From positions 19,027-83,026 of the forward strand of contig JANSWY010000015.1 in the NCBI GenBank assembly GCA_024743255.1: a DNA stretch of 64,000 nucleotides, read 5' to 3'. Positions 9,220-17,868 of this stretch are shown one piece after another; the first letter of the stretch is position 1; every line of letters begins with the position of its first letter. The notes under the pieces are model-generated. The model worked only from the letters and a program-made list of their open reading frames with translations. It searched no databases and was not told where the DNA came from. The position numbers and the translations under genes are program-made. This DNA is from a bacterium (GTDB lineage: Bacteria > Bacteroidota > Bacteroidia > Cytophagales > Cyclobacteriaceae).

Positions 9220-10715
9220 TGAAAAAGGTCATACTTACAATATCAATTGTTACTCTAATTTTCAGTAGTTGTGATCAATTACTAGATGTAGAAGCAGATA
9301 ATTTGGTTAATTCAACTCAGCTGGAAACCGTTGACGATTTCAATTCGCTTCTTGCCGGAGCATATTATAACCTAGGAGGTGTCAATGGTTCGGAATTGCT
9401 TGGTGGAGATTTCATTATTCTGCCAACTTTACTTGGGTTGAGAAATGACATAATCATGGATGCTAGTCAGGGGTATGTTGAATATGAAGCCTTTTTAGAT
9501 CATAATATTCTTACAACAAATCCGCGTGTAGAAGCAAGTTGGTTCAGGGCTTATGAAACAATTAATCAAGCTAATCTCATCATAGAAAATATTTCTAAAA
9601 TTGAGTCTAGTAGTGAAGCTGATCGAATTTTAGGTGAAGCTTATGGTATCCGAGGTATTATCTACTTTGAAATGGTAAGACTTTGGGCACCTCAATATGA
9701 AAGTTCAACACTAACCAATGAAGCTGTCCCAATCCTTGCGAATGCAGTCACAGAATTAGATCAGATAGAATTACCGTCAAGATCTACCGTTCAGCAAGTG
9801 TATACACAGGCATTTGATGATCTTGATAGAGCGCAGGCGTTGCTAGAGCCGTTTGGAAAAAACGGAACAGGACTTTCATACTATGGTTGTTTGGGCTACT
9901 TATCAAGATTGGCGTTTCAACAAAATGATTTTATTAATGCTGCTCTGTACTCCGGTACCGTGATCAATTCGAGTCAGTATATCATGTCATCTACTCCTGT
10001 TGCAGCTTTTCACAATACTAGCAATAGCCTGGAAGATATCTTCGCCATTCAACAAACGGCGGCTAACAATTCAGGAGATAGGGCAGTTGGACTTGGTTTA
10101 GTTCCAATTATTTCATCTGTGCAGGAAAGTGGTTTTGGCGTAGTTCAGATCAATGATTTTTATATTAATAGTGCAAGTGCAGCCAATATTAACCGATTAC
10201 AATATGCTTCAAATGATTTGAGGGGCGCTGTTCAAGATAATGTCAGCCTTAATACAACCGCTGATCAGATCAATCAATTATTTTATGAACTAATTTCAAC
10301 GGTTGATCTAGAAGGAGCGGTAATATCAAGTGGGAAGTATGTCAGTGCAGAGCATGTGATTCCAGTGGTGAGACTAGCAGAAATGCACCTGACAAGAGCT
10401 GAAGCTATTTATTTTCAAAATGAGTCAGTCATTGACCCGGTTGCATTAAATGATTTAAATGTAGTCAGGGAGAGAGCGGGACTTAGTGAATTGGAAGCTA
10501 TAAATTTCGTTACTCCCGAATCTTTTTATGATAGTATTCGGATAGAAAGAAAGAGAGAGTTTTTCATGGAAGGACACCTCGTACACGACTTAAGAAGAAG
10601 AAGAGCATATACCGGAGATCCGACAGTTGTGATCGGTTTTTTCAATGATCCCTTGGATTCAGACTTGATTCTTCCGGTACCTCAATCCGAAACAGACATT
10701 TCTGGGCTGGATTAG
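9219..10715 (+). CDS. SusD/RagB-family nutrient-binding lipoprotein
   Basis: 498 residues. The signal peptide ends in the lipobox IFSSC (Cys18), followed by DQLLDVEADNLV, typical of the RagB/SusD family. The central helices (AYGIRGIIYFEMVRLWAPQY) and the C-terminal segment (RLAEMHLTRAEAIYF, IRIERKREFFMEGHLVHDLRRRR, ending DSDLILPVPQSETD) are the classic SusD fingerprints. It differs from the SusD-like_2 protein at 2363. The gene starts within the stop codon of the SusC gene, so the two proteins are made as a stoichiometric pair. There are no linked CAZymes, so the ligand remains unknown. Confidence 0.95.
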   Translation: MKKVILTISIVTLIFSSCDQLLDVEADNLVNSTQLETVDDFNSLLAGAYYNLGGVNGSELLGGDFIILPTLLGLRNDIIMDASQGYVEYEAFLDHNILTTNPRVEASWFRAYETINQANLIIENISKIESSSEADRILGEAYGIRGIIYFEMVRLWAPQYESSTLTNEAVPILANAVTELDQIELPSRSTVQQVYTQAFDDLDRAQALLEPFGKNGTGLSYYGCLGYLSRLAFQQNDFINAALYSGTVINSSQYIMSSTPVAAFHNTSNSLEDIFAIQQTAANNSGDRAVGLGLVPIISSVQESGFGVVQINDFYINSASAANINRLQYASNDLRGAVQDNVSLNTTADQINQLFYELISTVDLEGAVISSGKYVSAEHVIPVVRLAEMHLTRAEAIYFQNESVIDPVALNDLNVVRERAGLSELEAINFVTPESFYDSIRIERKREFFMEGHLVHDLRRRRAYTGDPTVVIGFFNDPLDSDLILPVPQSETDISGLD

Positions 10716-10812
10716 CTTAACTTTTTCAGTTAATTTGTCGTTAACTTTCTCGTAAACGCCGAACATGTTTTGAGAATTTAAATAAATTGCGGCGGGTTAA
10801 TTTTTTGTAGCT

Positions 10813-11754
10813 ATGTATATTTCAGCCGTAAGTCATTACTTACCGGAAGTTGTAGTTCCCAACAGCCACTTTGAGGAACTAAATGGTCTAACCAGCGATT
10901 GGATCATTGAGAGGACTGGTATACTCGAAAGAAGAAAGGCAAGTGCCGACGAGAATACCAATACAATGGCAGTTGAAGCGATTAAAAACCTTCAAAAAGA
11001 TTACAGCGATTTATCGGATGTGGATTTAATTGTTGCAGCTAGTTATACTGCCTATGATAACATTGTAACAATTGCCCACCACGCTCAATTCTATTTAGGC
11101 ATTCCAGAAATTCCAGCGGTAATGCTTAGTTCTGCTTGTTCATCATTTCTAAATGCGATGGAACTTGTAGAAGGGTATTTCGCAATGAATAAGTCGAAGA
11201 AGGCCTTAGTTCTCTTATCTGAGCATAATACCGCTTACAACCATGAGGAAAACACCAAGTTTGGTCATTTGTGGGGTGATGGAGCTGTTGCCTTGATAGT
11301 TAGCAAAGAAAAGATTCATGAGGATGATCTTAAGGTAGAGCAAATTATAACTGGGGGTGCAGCAACTGCTGGTGTTGCAATTGAAGCAGTAAACTTAAAA
11401 CCTTTTGACGGTGGCCTGAGCATGCCTAACGGTAGGGATGTGTTTATCAATGCCTGCAATTACATGTCAAAAATGACTTTAAGGATTTTGAGTGATAATG
11501 GACTTGATATAAATGATTTAAGTTATTTAATTACTCATCAGGCCAATTTAAGAATTGCTAGGAACGTTGTAGGTAATCTTGACTTACCATTGGAAAAAGC
11601 ACTCAACAATATTCAGTACCTGGGTAATACCGGTTGTGCTGGTTCAGGGATTGTACTTTCAGAAAATATTAAGAATATAAAAGAGGGAGATAATGTAGTA
11701 GTAACCGTATTCGGAGGTGGATACAGTTATGGAGCTATGTTATTAAAAAAGTAA
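10813..11754 (+). CDS. stand-alone FabH-like 3-oxoacyl-ACP synthase III
   Basis: 313 residues, the usual FabH length. The thiolase-fold active site is intact: Cys109 in SSACSS, His242 in THQAN and Asn272 in YLGNTGCAG. The canonical YGNTSAAS region is altered to LGNTGCAG, and the gene is not in a fab operon, so it probably belongs to the divergent FabH-like (KAS III family) proteins of Bacteroidota rather than being the housekeeping initiator. Such enzymes condense acyl-CoA or acyl-ACP with malonyl-ACP, and some act in secondary lipid or acyl-transfer chemistry. The flanking genes give no pathway clue. Confidence 0.85.
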   Translation: MYISAVSHYLPEVVVPNSHFEELNGLTSDWIIERTGILERRKASADENTNTMAVEAIKNLQKDYSDLSDVDLIVAASYTAYDNIVTIAHHAQFYLGIPEIPAVMLSSACSSFLNAMELVEGYFAMNKSKKALVLLSEHNTAYNHEENTKFGHLWGDGAVALIVSKEKIHEDDLKVEQIITGGAATAGVAIEAVNLKPFDGGLSMPNGRDVFINACNYMSKMTLRILSDNGLDINDLSYLITHQANLRIARNVVGNLDLPLEKALNNIQYLGNTGCAGSGIVLSENIKNIKEGDNVVVTVFGGGYSYGAMLLKK

Positions 11755-11775
11755 ACCCATACTACTTTACTGGAA

Positions 11776-11804
11776 TTAAAAAAAGAGGCTCATTTGAGCC
11801 TCTT
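11776..11804 (-). terminator. Rho-independent terminator of the HNH endonuclease gene
   Basis: A 9-bp perfect stem AAGAGGCTC (11783-11791) / GAGCCTCTT (11796-11804) with an ATTT loop. Read on the minus strand it runs into a T-rich tail (the A tract at 11777-11784), directly after the stop codon of the minus-strand HNH gene. On the plus strand, downstream of the FabH-like gene, the tail is weak. Confidence 0.8.
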
Positions 11805-11806
11805 AT

Positions 11807-12367
11807 CTATTGAACCGGTATCAATACCTTTTCTCCGTTGGAATCGCTGATATTTCCGGGTTGGCCATCAGCTGATTGATTCTTCCTGGGTCTTCCTTTA
11901 AACACTGTAGTGCTTTTGAACCCATTCTTATATCGCTTCTTTCGAACCTTCCAAACTTTGAAGTTATCTTTATTCCCAACTTTAAACTGGAATGCCATGT
12001 GATCTGATGGGCTTACCCAGTCCAGGTTTGTGCTGTCATTATTTTTTGGGTTGTTGTCAAGGTGAATGACCATTGTGTATTCTGATGGAAGTACATTGAT
12101 ACAAAACGCCTTAGCAACTTCTTTGTGAGGATAAACAGTTTTTCTTTTTCCGTCATCATCTATGAGATCAAGGAAGTAGCATTTGCATGTTTTGTTCCAT
12201 CGCTGCTTCATAACCTTTCCCTTTATTTTCATATAGGTCTTGCTTCCCTTGTGCCAGGTCTTTCTGTCTTTACTTCTGACCTTGCCGCTGTTGGAAATTT
12301 CATAGTTACTGAACCCGTCGATTGCTTTCCATACTTCTTCTTCTCTTTCTACTTTTTGGATAGCCAT
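11807..12367 (-). CDS. NUMOD4 / HNH endonuclease, free-standing
   Basis: 186 residues. The N-terminus has a NUMOD4 motif (EEVWKAIDGFSNYEISNSGKVRS), a DNA-binding module of homing-type endonucleases. The middle has an HNH_3-like core: HKEVAKAF, then VIHLDNNPKNNDSTNLDWVSPSDH, with the conserved His and the NN...NL.W asparagines. The C-terminus carries GRPRK (about residue 157), the core of an AT-hook minor-groove binder. It is a nicking or cleaving selfish gene, or a recruited nuclease. It stands alone between intact genes with its own terminator, so it is neither an intron nor an intein insertion. It was probably acquired by transfer from a phage or mobile element. Confidence 0.85.
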   Translation of the reverse strand: MAIQKVEREEEVWKAIDGFSNYEISNSGKVRSKDRKTWHKGSKTYMKIKGKVMKQRWNKTCKCYFLDLIDDDGKRKTVYPHKEVAKAFCINVLPSEYTMVIHLDNNPKNNDSTNLDWVSPSDHMAFQFKVGNKDNFKVWKVRKKRYKNGFKSTTVFKGRPRKNQSADGQPGNISDSNGEKVLIPVQ

Positions 12368-12494
12368 AAAATGATCGTTTAATCCCGTTTGTTGTTTTTA
12401 GTCAATTTAAAAGTAGTACATTTAGACATCCCAACTCGGTCCTTTTCGATGAAGGGAGCTATTTACTTCATATAAGTATTCAAATATTAGATTA

Positions 12495-14498
12495 ATGATT
12501 TTTTATCATATGATAATAAAGACAGTTCTTACGTTTTTTGTTTCAACTTTAGTATTCATGTCCTGTACTAATAATAAAACAGTTGAAGGCCCGGATTTAC
12601 CCACCTACAGTGGAAAAGACCTTGGCTTTTCTTACTCACCTAACTCAACAACTTTTAAAATCTGGAGCCCGGTAGCTGAGCAAATGACGCTTCGATTATA
12701 CGAGGCAGGAAATGGTGGAGATGCACTTGATACAATTATTATGGACAAGAATGATGAAACAGGTGTTTGGTCAACTATAGTCAATAGAGATCTCAATAAG
12801 ATATACTATACCTATCAAGCCACGGTTTCAGGGAAGGATAATGATGAGGTAGCTGATCCATATGCAAAAGCCGTTGGTGTTAACGGTATGAGGTCCATGG
12901 TTGTTAACCTTGAGGAGACTAATCCAGAAGGATGGGAAAATGATGTGAAGCCAGACTTGGCTCAGTTCAATGATATTGTGCTATATGAATTACATGTTCG
13001 TGACTTTTCAATTCATGAAAATTCAGGAATTCAGAACAAAGGGAAGTTTCTGGCTTTCACGGAAGAAGGGACAACATCACCATCAGGAGTAAAAACAGGA
13101 ATAGACCATTTAGTGGATTTAGGAATTACCCATTTGCATTTGCTTCCCTCGTTTGATTTCAGATCAATTGATGAGACCAAACTGGATGATAACAATTATA
13201 ACTGGGGGTATGACCCTCAGAACTACAATGTGCCAGAAGGTTCTTACAGTACTGATCCATATCATGGAGAGGTTAGGATAAAGGAATTTAAACAGATGGT
13301 TCAGGCGTTGCATAAAAATGGAATTAGAGTAGTAATGGATGTGGTTTATAACCATACTGGAGCTACACATGATTCTAATTTCGATCAATTAGTACCTAAA
13401 TATTATTATCGTCAAAATGAGGACGGCTCGTATTCTGATGCTTCGGCTTGTGGTAATGAGACCGCATCGGAGAGGTTAATGGTTAGGAAATACATTGTAG
13501 AATCTGTAGAGTACTGGGCGAAGGAATACCATATTGATGGATTTAGGTTTGATTTGATGGGTATTCATGATATGGAAACCATGGAAGCTGTATCTGAAGC
13601 TCTTATGAAGATTGACCCTACTATCTACGTGTACGGGGAGGGATGGGCAGCTTCGTCTAGTCCACTTCCTGATAGCGTAAGAGCTTTGAAAGCCAATACT
13701 AAGCAAATGTCAAGGATAGCTGCATTTAGTGATGATTTACGGGATGGCATGAAAGGACATTGGTCGGATGAGAAAGACCAAGGTTTTGTTTCAGGCAAGG
13801 AAGGTATGGAAGAGAGTATCAAGTTTGGTGTTGTTGGTTCTACTAATCACCCAGATATCGATTACTCGAAGGTAAACTACTCTAAAGAACCATGGGCGAA
13901 TGAGCCATGGCAAACTATTAGTTACGCTTCCTGCCATGATGATCATACTTTGTTTGATAAACTTAAGGTCTCAACTGAGGCTGAAGATGACCAAATAACA
14001 CGAATGCACTCTCTTGCTAATACGATTGTTTTAACGTCTCAGGGTGTTCCGTTTCTTCATGCGGGAGTTGATTTTTTAAGGACTAAGGGTGGTGATCACA
14101 ATTCGTACAAGTCTCCTGATTCAGTAAATGCTCTGGATTGGGAGAGAAAGGGCTACTACTCTAAAATACATGAGTATTACAAAGGTTTGATTGACTTAAG
14201 GAAGAAGCATAAAATTTTCAGGTTAGGAAGCAAGGCGCATGTTGAAAAGAATATTTCCTTTTTATCAGGCAAGGAAGGGGTTGTTAGTTATGTTATAAAG
14301 TCAGTTGAGCAAGATCCTGATTGGAATGAAGTATTTGTTGCTTTTAATGGGAACACTGAGAATGTTTCAATTGAGATTCCGCAAGGAGATTGGTTTATTT
14401 CCATTGAAGATCATGATATTTATTCTGATGATAAAACCATTAATGGTGGTGTTAATTACTCCCTAAAAGGAACATCAGCGCTATTACTTCATCGCTAA
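12495..14498 (+). CDS. pulA: type I pullulanase (GH13_14), lipoprotein
   Basis: 667 residues from ATG 12495; a second in-frame ATG at 12510 gives an equally good signal peptide. The lipobox VFMSC predicts surface or periplasmic anchoring. A CBM48-like domain (about residues 35-130) precedes the GH13 barrel. The type I pullulanase signature YNWGYDP is present, as are the four GH13 regions: VMDVVYNH, GFRFDLMG (nucleophile Asp353), YGEGW (acid Glu382) and CHDDHTLFD (Asp482). The enzyme debranches alpha-1,6 links of pullulan, starch or glycogen. There is no SusCD or amylase immediately adjacent, so it is a single-gene unit; the SusCD operons nearby end before it and have their own signals. Confidence 0.94.
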   Translation: MIFYHMIIKTVLTFFVSTLVFMSCTNNKTVEGPDLPTYSGKDLGFSYSPNSTTFKIWSPVAEQMTLRLYEAGNGGDALDTIIMDKNDETGVWSTIVNRDLNKIYYTYQATVSGKDNDEVADPYAKAVGVNGMRSMVVNLEETNPEGWENDVKPDLAQFNDIVLYELHVRDFSIHENSGIQNKGKFLAFTEEGTTSPSGVKTGIDHLVDLGITHLHLLPSFDFRSIDETKLDDNNYNWGYDPQNYNVPEGSYSTDPYHGEVRIKEFKQMVQALHKNGIRVVMDVVYNHTGATHDSNFDQLVPKYYYRQNEDGSYSDASACGNETASERLMVRKYIVESVEYWAKEYHIDGFRFDLMGIHDMETMEAVSEALMKIDPTIYVYGEGWAASSSPLPDSVRALKANTKQMSRIAAFSDDLRDGMKGHWSDEKDQGFVSGKEGMEESIKFGVVGSTNHPDIDYSKVNYSKEPWANEPWQTISYASCHDDHTLFDKLKVSTEAEDDQITRMHSLANTIVLTSQGVPFLHAGVDFLRTKGGDHNSYKSPDSVNALDWERKGYYSKIHEYYKGLIDLRKKHKIFRLGSKAHVEKNISFLSGKEGVVSYVIKSVEQDPDWNEVFVAFNGNTENVSIEIPQGDWFISIEDHDIYSDDKTINGGVNYSLKGTSALLLHR

Positions 14499-14634
14499 TA
14501 ACGGGTTTGTCTGAGGTGTAAATACCTTATAATCAGTAGAATTGGTTCATGTCCTTATTCTTCTACTTTACTCGTAATTTCTACAGGTTGAGTCATTAGG
14601 ATATTCTTGCAGGGCTTTTTTTAGTGACCTTTGT

Positions 14635-15225
14635 ATGACTATGGAAACTAAAAAGCACTATCTACTCATCCTATTGGCTTTATTGCCATTGGCCACAGCA
14701 TTCGCAACTGAAGGCCAAATCAAAGTTCTTAAGTCTAAAGACCCGGAAATTTTCAAATTAATCTATGCTGCCGAATCTGAAGACAACATTAGTATTAGAG
14801 TCTCTGACTCTGGAGGGAAAATAGTTTATAAAAATAAAATGATGAAGTCTAAAGGCTTCATGCTTCCATTAAGTTTTAAAGGATTGCCTTCTGATCGATA
14901 CAAGGTTGAGATCGTCTCAGGAGATCAAAGACTAACAGAGGAGATTCATTACGTAAACATCATTGACAGATTAAAAGAGTTATTGTCTGTAGAGTTTGAC
15001 TCAGATAATAAAAAATGTACTGTAACCTCAAATTCTGATTATTCTGGTGATTGGAGCATTATGGTATTCAATGAAAACAATGACGAATTAATTTCTGATA
15101 CAATTGAGAACTCAACTTTCAATAGCAGGATTTATGATTTGAATGGAGCTCCTGGAGAGAAATTGGCGGTTGTTGTTACTTATAGAGATCAGGTTGTTTC
15201 AGAATGGAGTTTTGACGACTTCTAA
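14635..15225 (+). CDS. secreted protein of unknown function, tandem paralogue 1
   Basis: 196 residues (ATG at 14635 or 14641) with a signal peptide ending ATAFA. The mature part is all-beta, probably two Ig-like sandwiches, with no enzymatic motif. It resembles the next gene along its whole length: KGFMLPLSFKGLPSDRYKVEI here corresponds to DGFILPIDFSKFESGNYTVEL there, and both end in a V.YRDQ/YEGQ...W motif. I do not recognise a named family; the DUF3244 type of small secreted beta-sandwich is the nearest idea. The gene starts 22 bases before its paralogue, so they are co-transcribed. Confidence 0.75.
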   Translation: MTMETKKHYLLILLALLPLATAFATEGQIKVLKSKDPEIFKLIYAAESEDNISIRVSDSGGKIVYKNKMMKSKGFMLPLSFKGLPSDRYKVEIVSGDQRLTEEIHYVNIIDRLKELLSVEFDSDNKKCTVTSNSDYSGDWSIMVFNENNDELISDTIENSTFNSRIYDLNGAPGEKLAVVVTYRDQVVSEWSFDDF

Positions 15226-15247
15226 TTGACTAAAAACGCAGAAGACT

Positions 15248-15814
15248 ATGAAAAATATTATTACGCTTTTATTGATTTGTTTCTCCCTTGGGGCATTCGC
15301 TCAAGGAGGTGAAATGAAATTAGTGCCTCAAAAGAACTCAGACAATTACAAAGTCTATTTCCAGGCAGATATCAAATCAAATGTTGAAGTAATTGTTAAG
15401 AATGAGAAAGAAAAAGTTGTTCATTCATTAAAGTTCAAAGACAAGGATGGCTTTATCTTACCAATTGACTTCTCAAAGTTTGAATCAGGAAACTACACAG
15501 TGGAATTACATTCTCCATTCTATACATTAACAGAAAATGTCACATTCCTATCTCAAATAGATCAACTGAGAGAAAAAATTGAGGCGGAGGTTTTACAGGA
15601 GAAAAGAAGAGTACTGATCACACTACTGGAGCCTGTGGATGGAGATTTGAGCCTTTCTATTTCTGATGCTGAAGGAAACGTTGTGCGAAAAGAGAGTATA
15701 AACGGCAAGGAGTTTGGTATGAGAGCATTTGATTTTTCAGATACTCAGGACAATGTCAGCATTACTGTCTACTATGAAGGCCAACACCTTGACACGTGGC
15801 AGATGGGAGACTAA
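15248..15814 (+). CDS. secreted protein of unknown function, tandem paralogue 2
   Basis: 188 residues with a signal peptide ending GAFAQ. It is homologous to the preceding gene by an old tandem duplication: the two-beta-sandwich layout is the same, the KDGFILPIDF motif is shared, and the C-terminus is similar (YYEGQHLDTWQ). No catalytic residues are evident. It may be an envelope or matrix adhesion component, but that is inference. Its TAA overlaps the TAG of the convergent crtZ gene by two bases, and no terminator separates them. Confidence 0.75.
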   Translation: MKNIITLLLICFSLGAFAQGGEMKLVPQKNSDNYKVYFQADIKSNVEVIVKNEKEKVVHSLKFKDKDGFILPIDFSKFESGNYTVELHSPFYTLTENVTFLSQIDQLREKIEAEVLQEKRRVLITLLEPVDGDLSLSISDAEGNVVRKESINGKEFGMRAFDFSDTQDNVSITVYYEGQHLDTWQMGD

Positions 15815-16269
15815 TTCCCTTTTTTAACGTCGTACTTCTTAGGCGCAAAAAGAAATCCGAATGCCTGCCCACCTTCCTTGGAATGCTTTTCATGATGAAC
15901 ATAGTGGGCATTTATTATTCTTCTCAGGTAATTTGATTTTGCTTTAAACTTAATCTTGATTCTTCTGTGAACAATGACATCATGGAAAATGAAGTAAAAC
16001 AAGCCGTAAGCTAAAATCCCGAACCCAACAAACTTCAAATAATCTACCGAAGGGATTTCAAAACCAATCACAATCAACGCAACAGAAGGAATACTGAATA
16101 CTAGAGCGAAGAGATCATTTCTTTCCAGGGCATGATTATGTACCGTGTGATGAGATCTGTGCCAGGTCCATAAGAACCCATGCATAATATATTTGTGAGT
16201 AGCCCAAGCCACACCTTCCATCAAAAAGAATGTTCCTACCAATAAGGAAATATTAATAAGCCAATACAT
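15811..16269 (-). CDS. crtZ: beta-carotene 3-hydroxylase CrtZ
   Basis: 152 residues, the usual CrtZ length. The fatty-acid-hydroxylase-type di-iron histidine motifs are all present: HKYIMH, HRSHH, HDVIVHRR and HYVHH, set among four membrane segments. CrtZ adds a 3-hydroxyl to the beta-ionone ring of a cyclised carotenoid in the inner membrane. It is the last gene of the carotenoid operon and starts three bases after the ispH stop. Because the linked cyclase and CruF-like hydratase suggest a monocyclic product, it may act on one ring only. Confidence 0.93.
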   Translation of the reverse strand: MYWLINISLLVGTFFLMEGVAWATHKYIMHGFLWTWHRSHHTVHNHALERNDLFALVFSIPSVALIVIGFEIPSVDYLKFVGFGILAYGLFYFIFHDVIVHRRIKIKFKAKSNYLRRIINAHYVHHEKHSKEGGQAFGFLFAPKKYDVKKGN

Positions 16270-16272
16270 GAA

Positions 16273-17118
16273 TTAATATTTGATCAGTTCGTTTCTAACA
16301 TCTTCCATAAGCCACATCGGAGTAGATGTAGCTCCGCAAATCCCAATGGAATCACCAAAACTAAACCATTCTTCTTGGATCTGATCTTTATTCGAGACAA
16401 AGTAGGTATTTGGGTTATTCTCTTTACAGATATTATAAAGTACTTTTCCGTTTGAAGATTTTGAACCTGAGACAAAAACTACCTTGTCAAATTTCTTACT
16501 GAATTCTCTGAGTTCTTTGTCTCTGTTGGAAACCTGTCTGCAAATTGTGTCATTCGCATTTAAAGTAATGCCAGCATCGGTCAACACACGAGTGATCTCG
16601 TAGAATTTATCGGTGCTTTTTGTTGTTTGGCTATAAAGCGTGATGTTTTCAGGCAATTCATCAATATTTAGCTCAGTGATATCTTGAAAAACCACTGCTT
16701 CATTATTGGTTTGACCTAAAAGACCTACAACCTCGGCATGTCCGTGCTTACCGTATATGTAGATATGTTCTTTCTTATCAAAAGAATTCTTAATTCTGTT
16801 CTGCAGTTTTAATACTACGGGGCAAGAAGCATCGATCAATTCCAGATTGTTCTTCAGAGCTAGCTGGTAAGTACTTGGTGGCTCACCGTGAGCACGGATT
16901 AAAACTTTTGAATCATAGATATCAACCAGGTCTGATTGGCTGATTATTTTGAGTCCTTTAGCTTCAAGTCTTTTTACTTCTTCGTCGTTATGCACAATGT
17001 CACCCAAGCAATATAATTCACCATGCTCATCTAGTATGTCCTCAGCCATTTCAATAGCGTATACAACACCGAAGCAAAAACCTGAATTTGGATCAATATT
17101 TACGTTTAGGTTCAACAT
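16273..17118 (-). CDS. ispH: 4-hydroxy-3-methylbut-2-enyl diphosphate reductase IspH
   Basis: 281 residues. IspH makes IPP and DMAPP from HMBPP, the last step of the MEP isoprenoid pathway. The three cysteines that hold the [4Fe-4S] cluster are visible: Cys15 (GFCFGV), Cys99 (DASCP) and Cys193 (TICRQ). So are the substrate histidines in IVHN and RAHGEPP, and the TTKSTDKFYEI and SKSSNGK motifs. It lies between crtYcd and crtZ with 32- and 3-base gaps, so it is transcribed with the carotenoid genes. This placement would couple isoprenoid supply to pigment synthesis. No second ispH is visible in the window, so whether this is the only copy cannot be said. Confidence 0.95.
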   Translation of the reverse strand: MLNLNVNIDPNSGFCFGVVYAIEMAEDILDEHGELYCLGDIVHNDEEVKRLEAKGLKIISQSDLVDIYDSKVLIRAHGEPPSTYQLALKNNLELIDASCPVVLKLQNRIKNSFDKKEHIYIYGKHGHAEVVGLLGQTNNEAVVFQDITELNIDELPENITLYSQTTKSTDKFYEITRVLTDAGITLNANDTICRQVSNRDKELREFSKKFDKVVFVSGSKSSNGKVLYNICKENNPNTYFVSNKDQIQEEWFSFGDSIGICGATSTPMWLMEDVRNELIKY

Positions 17119-17150
17119 ATGCTAATAACAATCAACTTAAAATTATGTTC

Positions 17151-17867
17151 TCAAAAAGTGCTCTGAACTGGGTTTTTTCTAACCTGAAATACATTTTTGA
17201 ATCTCTCAAAAAAACTAATATTCATATATAGCAGTAGCAAAGCATAAATTGTATCTTCAATTGGAATTGTAAATATTCTCACTCCAAGATTCTCTTCATT
17301 ATTATACCACACAACCGGCTCTTCAATAAATGAACCAGTTAGCACACCATTAACCACTAAAAAAGGAATAAGGTGTATAAAGTATGAAATTGTAAATCTA
17401 TCAGCGTTCTTGAACCCAAGAAGGAGTTGTGTAATCAAAATGAAACCACCAGCAAATACAAAGTTCCAGAAGGTATAGGCTCTTTGGAAATTGAGAGCTC
17501 CAATTATTATCAATAAAACAGCAAGGCCAGTTAAAAAGTACTTGCTGCGCCCTCCAAATGGTTCTTTTGGTATAAAGTAAAGTACACATTCGTAAATAAA
17601 GACGCTTGCAAATGGGATAGTAATAAAGAACAACCACTCCTCAATCGGCAAGTTCAATATGTTTGCACCAATCAAATAATCAGGGTTAAATCCCCAGACA
17701 CCATTTTTAGTGAAAATCACATCCCAGATAATGAAAAACAGTCCGGTTAGCCCGATAGCAGGGAACAGACTTTTCCAGTTTCCGCTATAATTCACTTTCT
17801 TTTCAAAAGATCGGAGTAGTGGGAAGGAAATGGCGAATAGATTGATATATAAATACAATGCTGTCAT
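17151..17867 (-). CDS. crtYcd: lycopene cyclase, fused CrtYcd type
   Basis: 238 residues with about seven membrane segments. Two lycopene-cyclase domains are fused. The first has IWDVIFTKNGVWGFNPDYL then LPIEEWLFFITIPF. The second has WYNNEENLGVRIFTIPIEDTIYALLLL. The P-I-E-E/D motif repeated in both halves is the hallmark of heterodimeric CrtYc/CrtYd fused into one chain, as in many Bacteroidota and archaea. It forms beta-ionone rings from lycopene psi ends. The ATG is one base after the crtB stop, so it is tightly coupled to it. Confidence 0.92.
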   Translation of the reverse strand: MTALYLYINLFAISFPLLRSFEKKVNYSGNWKSLFPAIGLTGLFFIIWDVIFTKNGVWGFNPDYLIGANILNLPIEEWLFFITIPFASVFIYECVLYFIPKEPFGGRSKYFLTGLAVLLIIIGALNFQRAYTFWNFVFAGGFILITQLLLGFKNADRFTISYFIHLIPFLVVNGVLTGSFIEEPVVWYNNEENLGVRIFTIPIEDTIYALLLLYMNISFFERFKNVFQVRKNPVQSTF

Positions 17868-17868
17868 T

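Noticed and set aside
10716..10812. TTAACT...AGTTAA hairpin after the second SusD gene as terminator
   Set aside because: The stem is only six AT-rich pairs without a T tail.
11807..12367. Intron- or intein-borne homing endonuclease
   Set aside because: Flanking fabH-like and pullulanase genes are intact and the nuclease has its own start and terminator.
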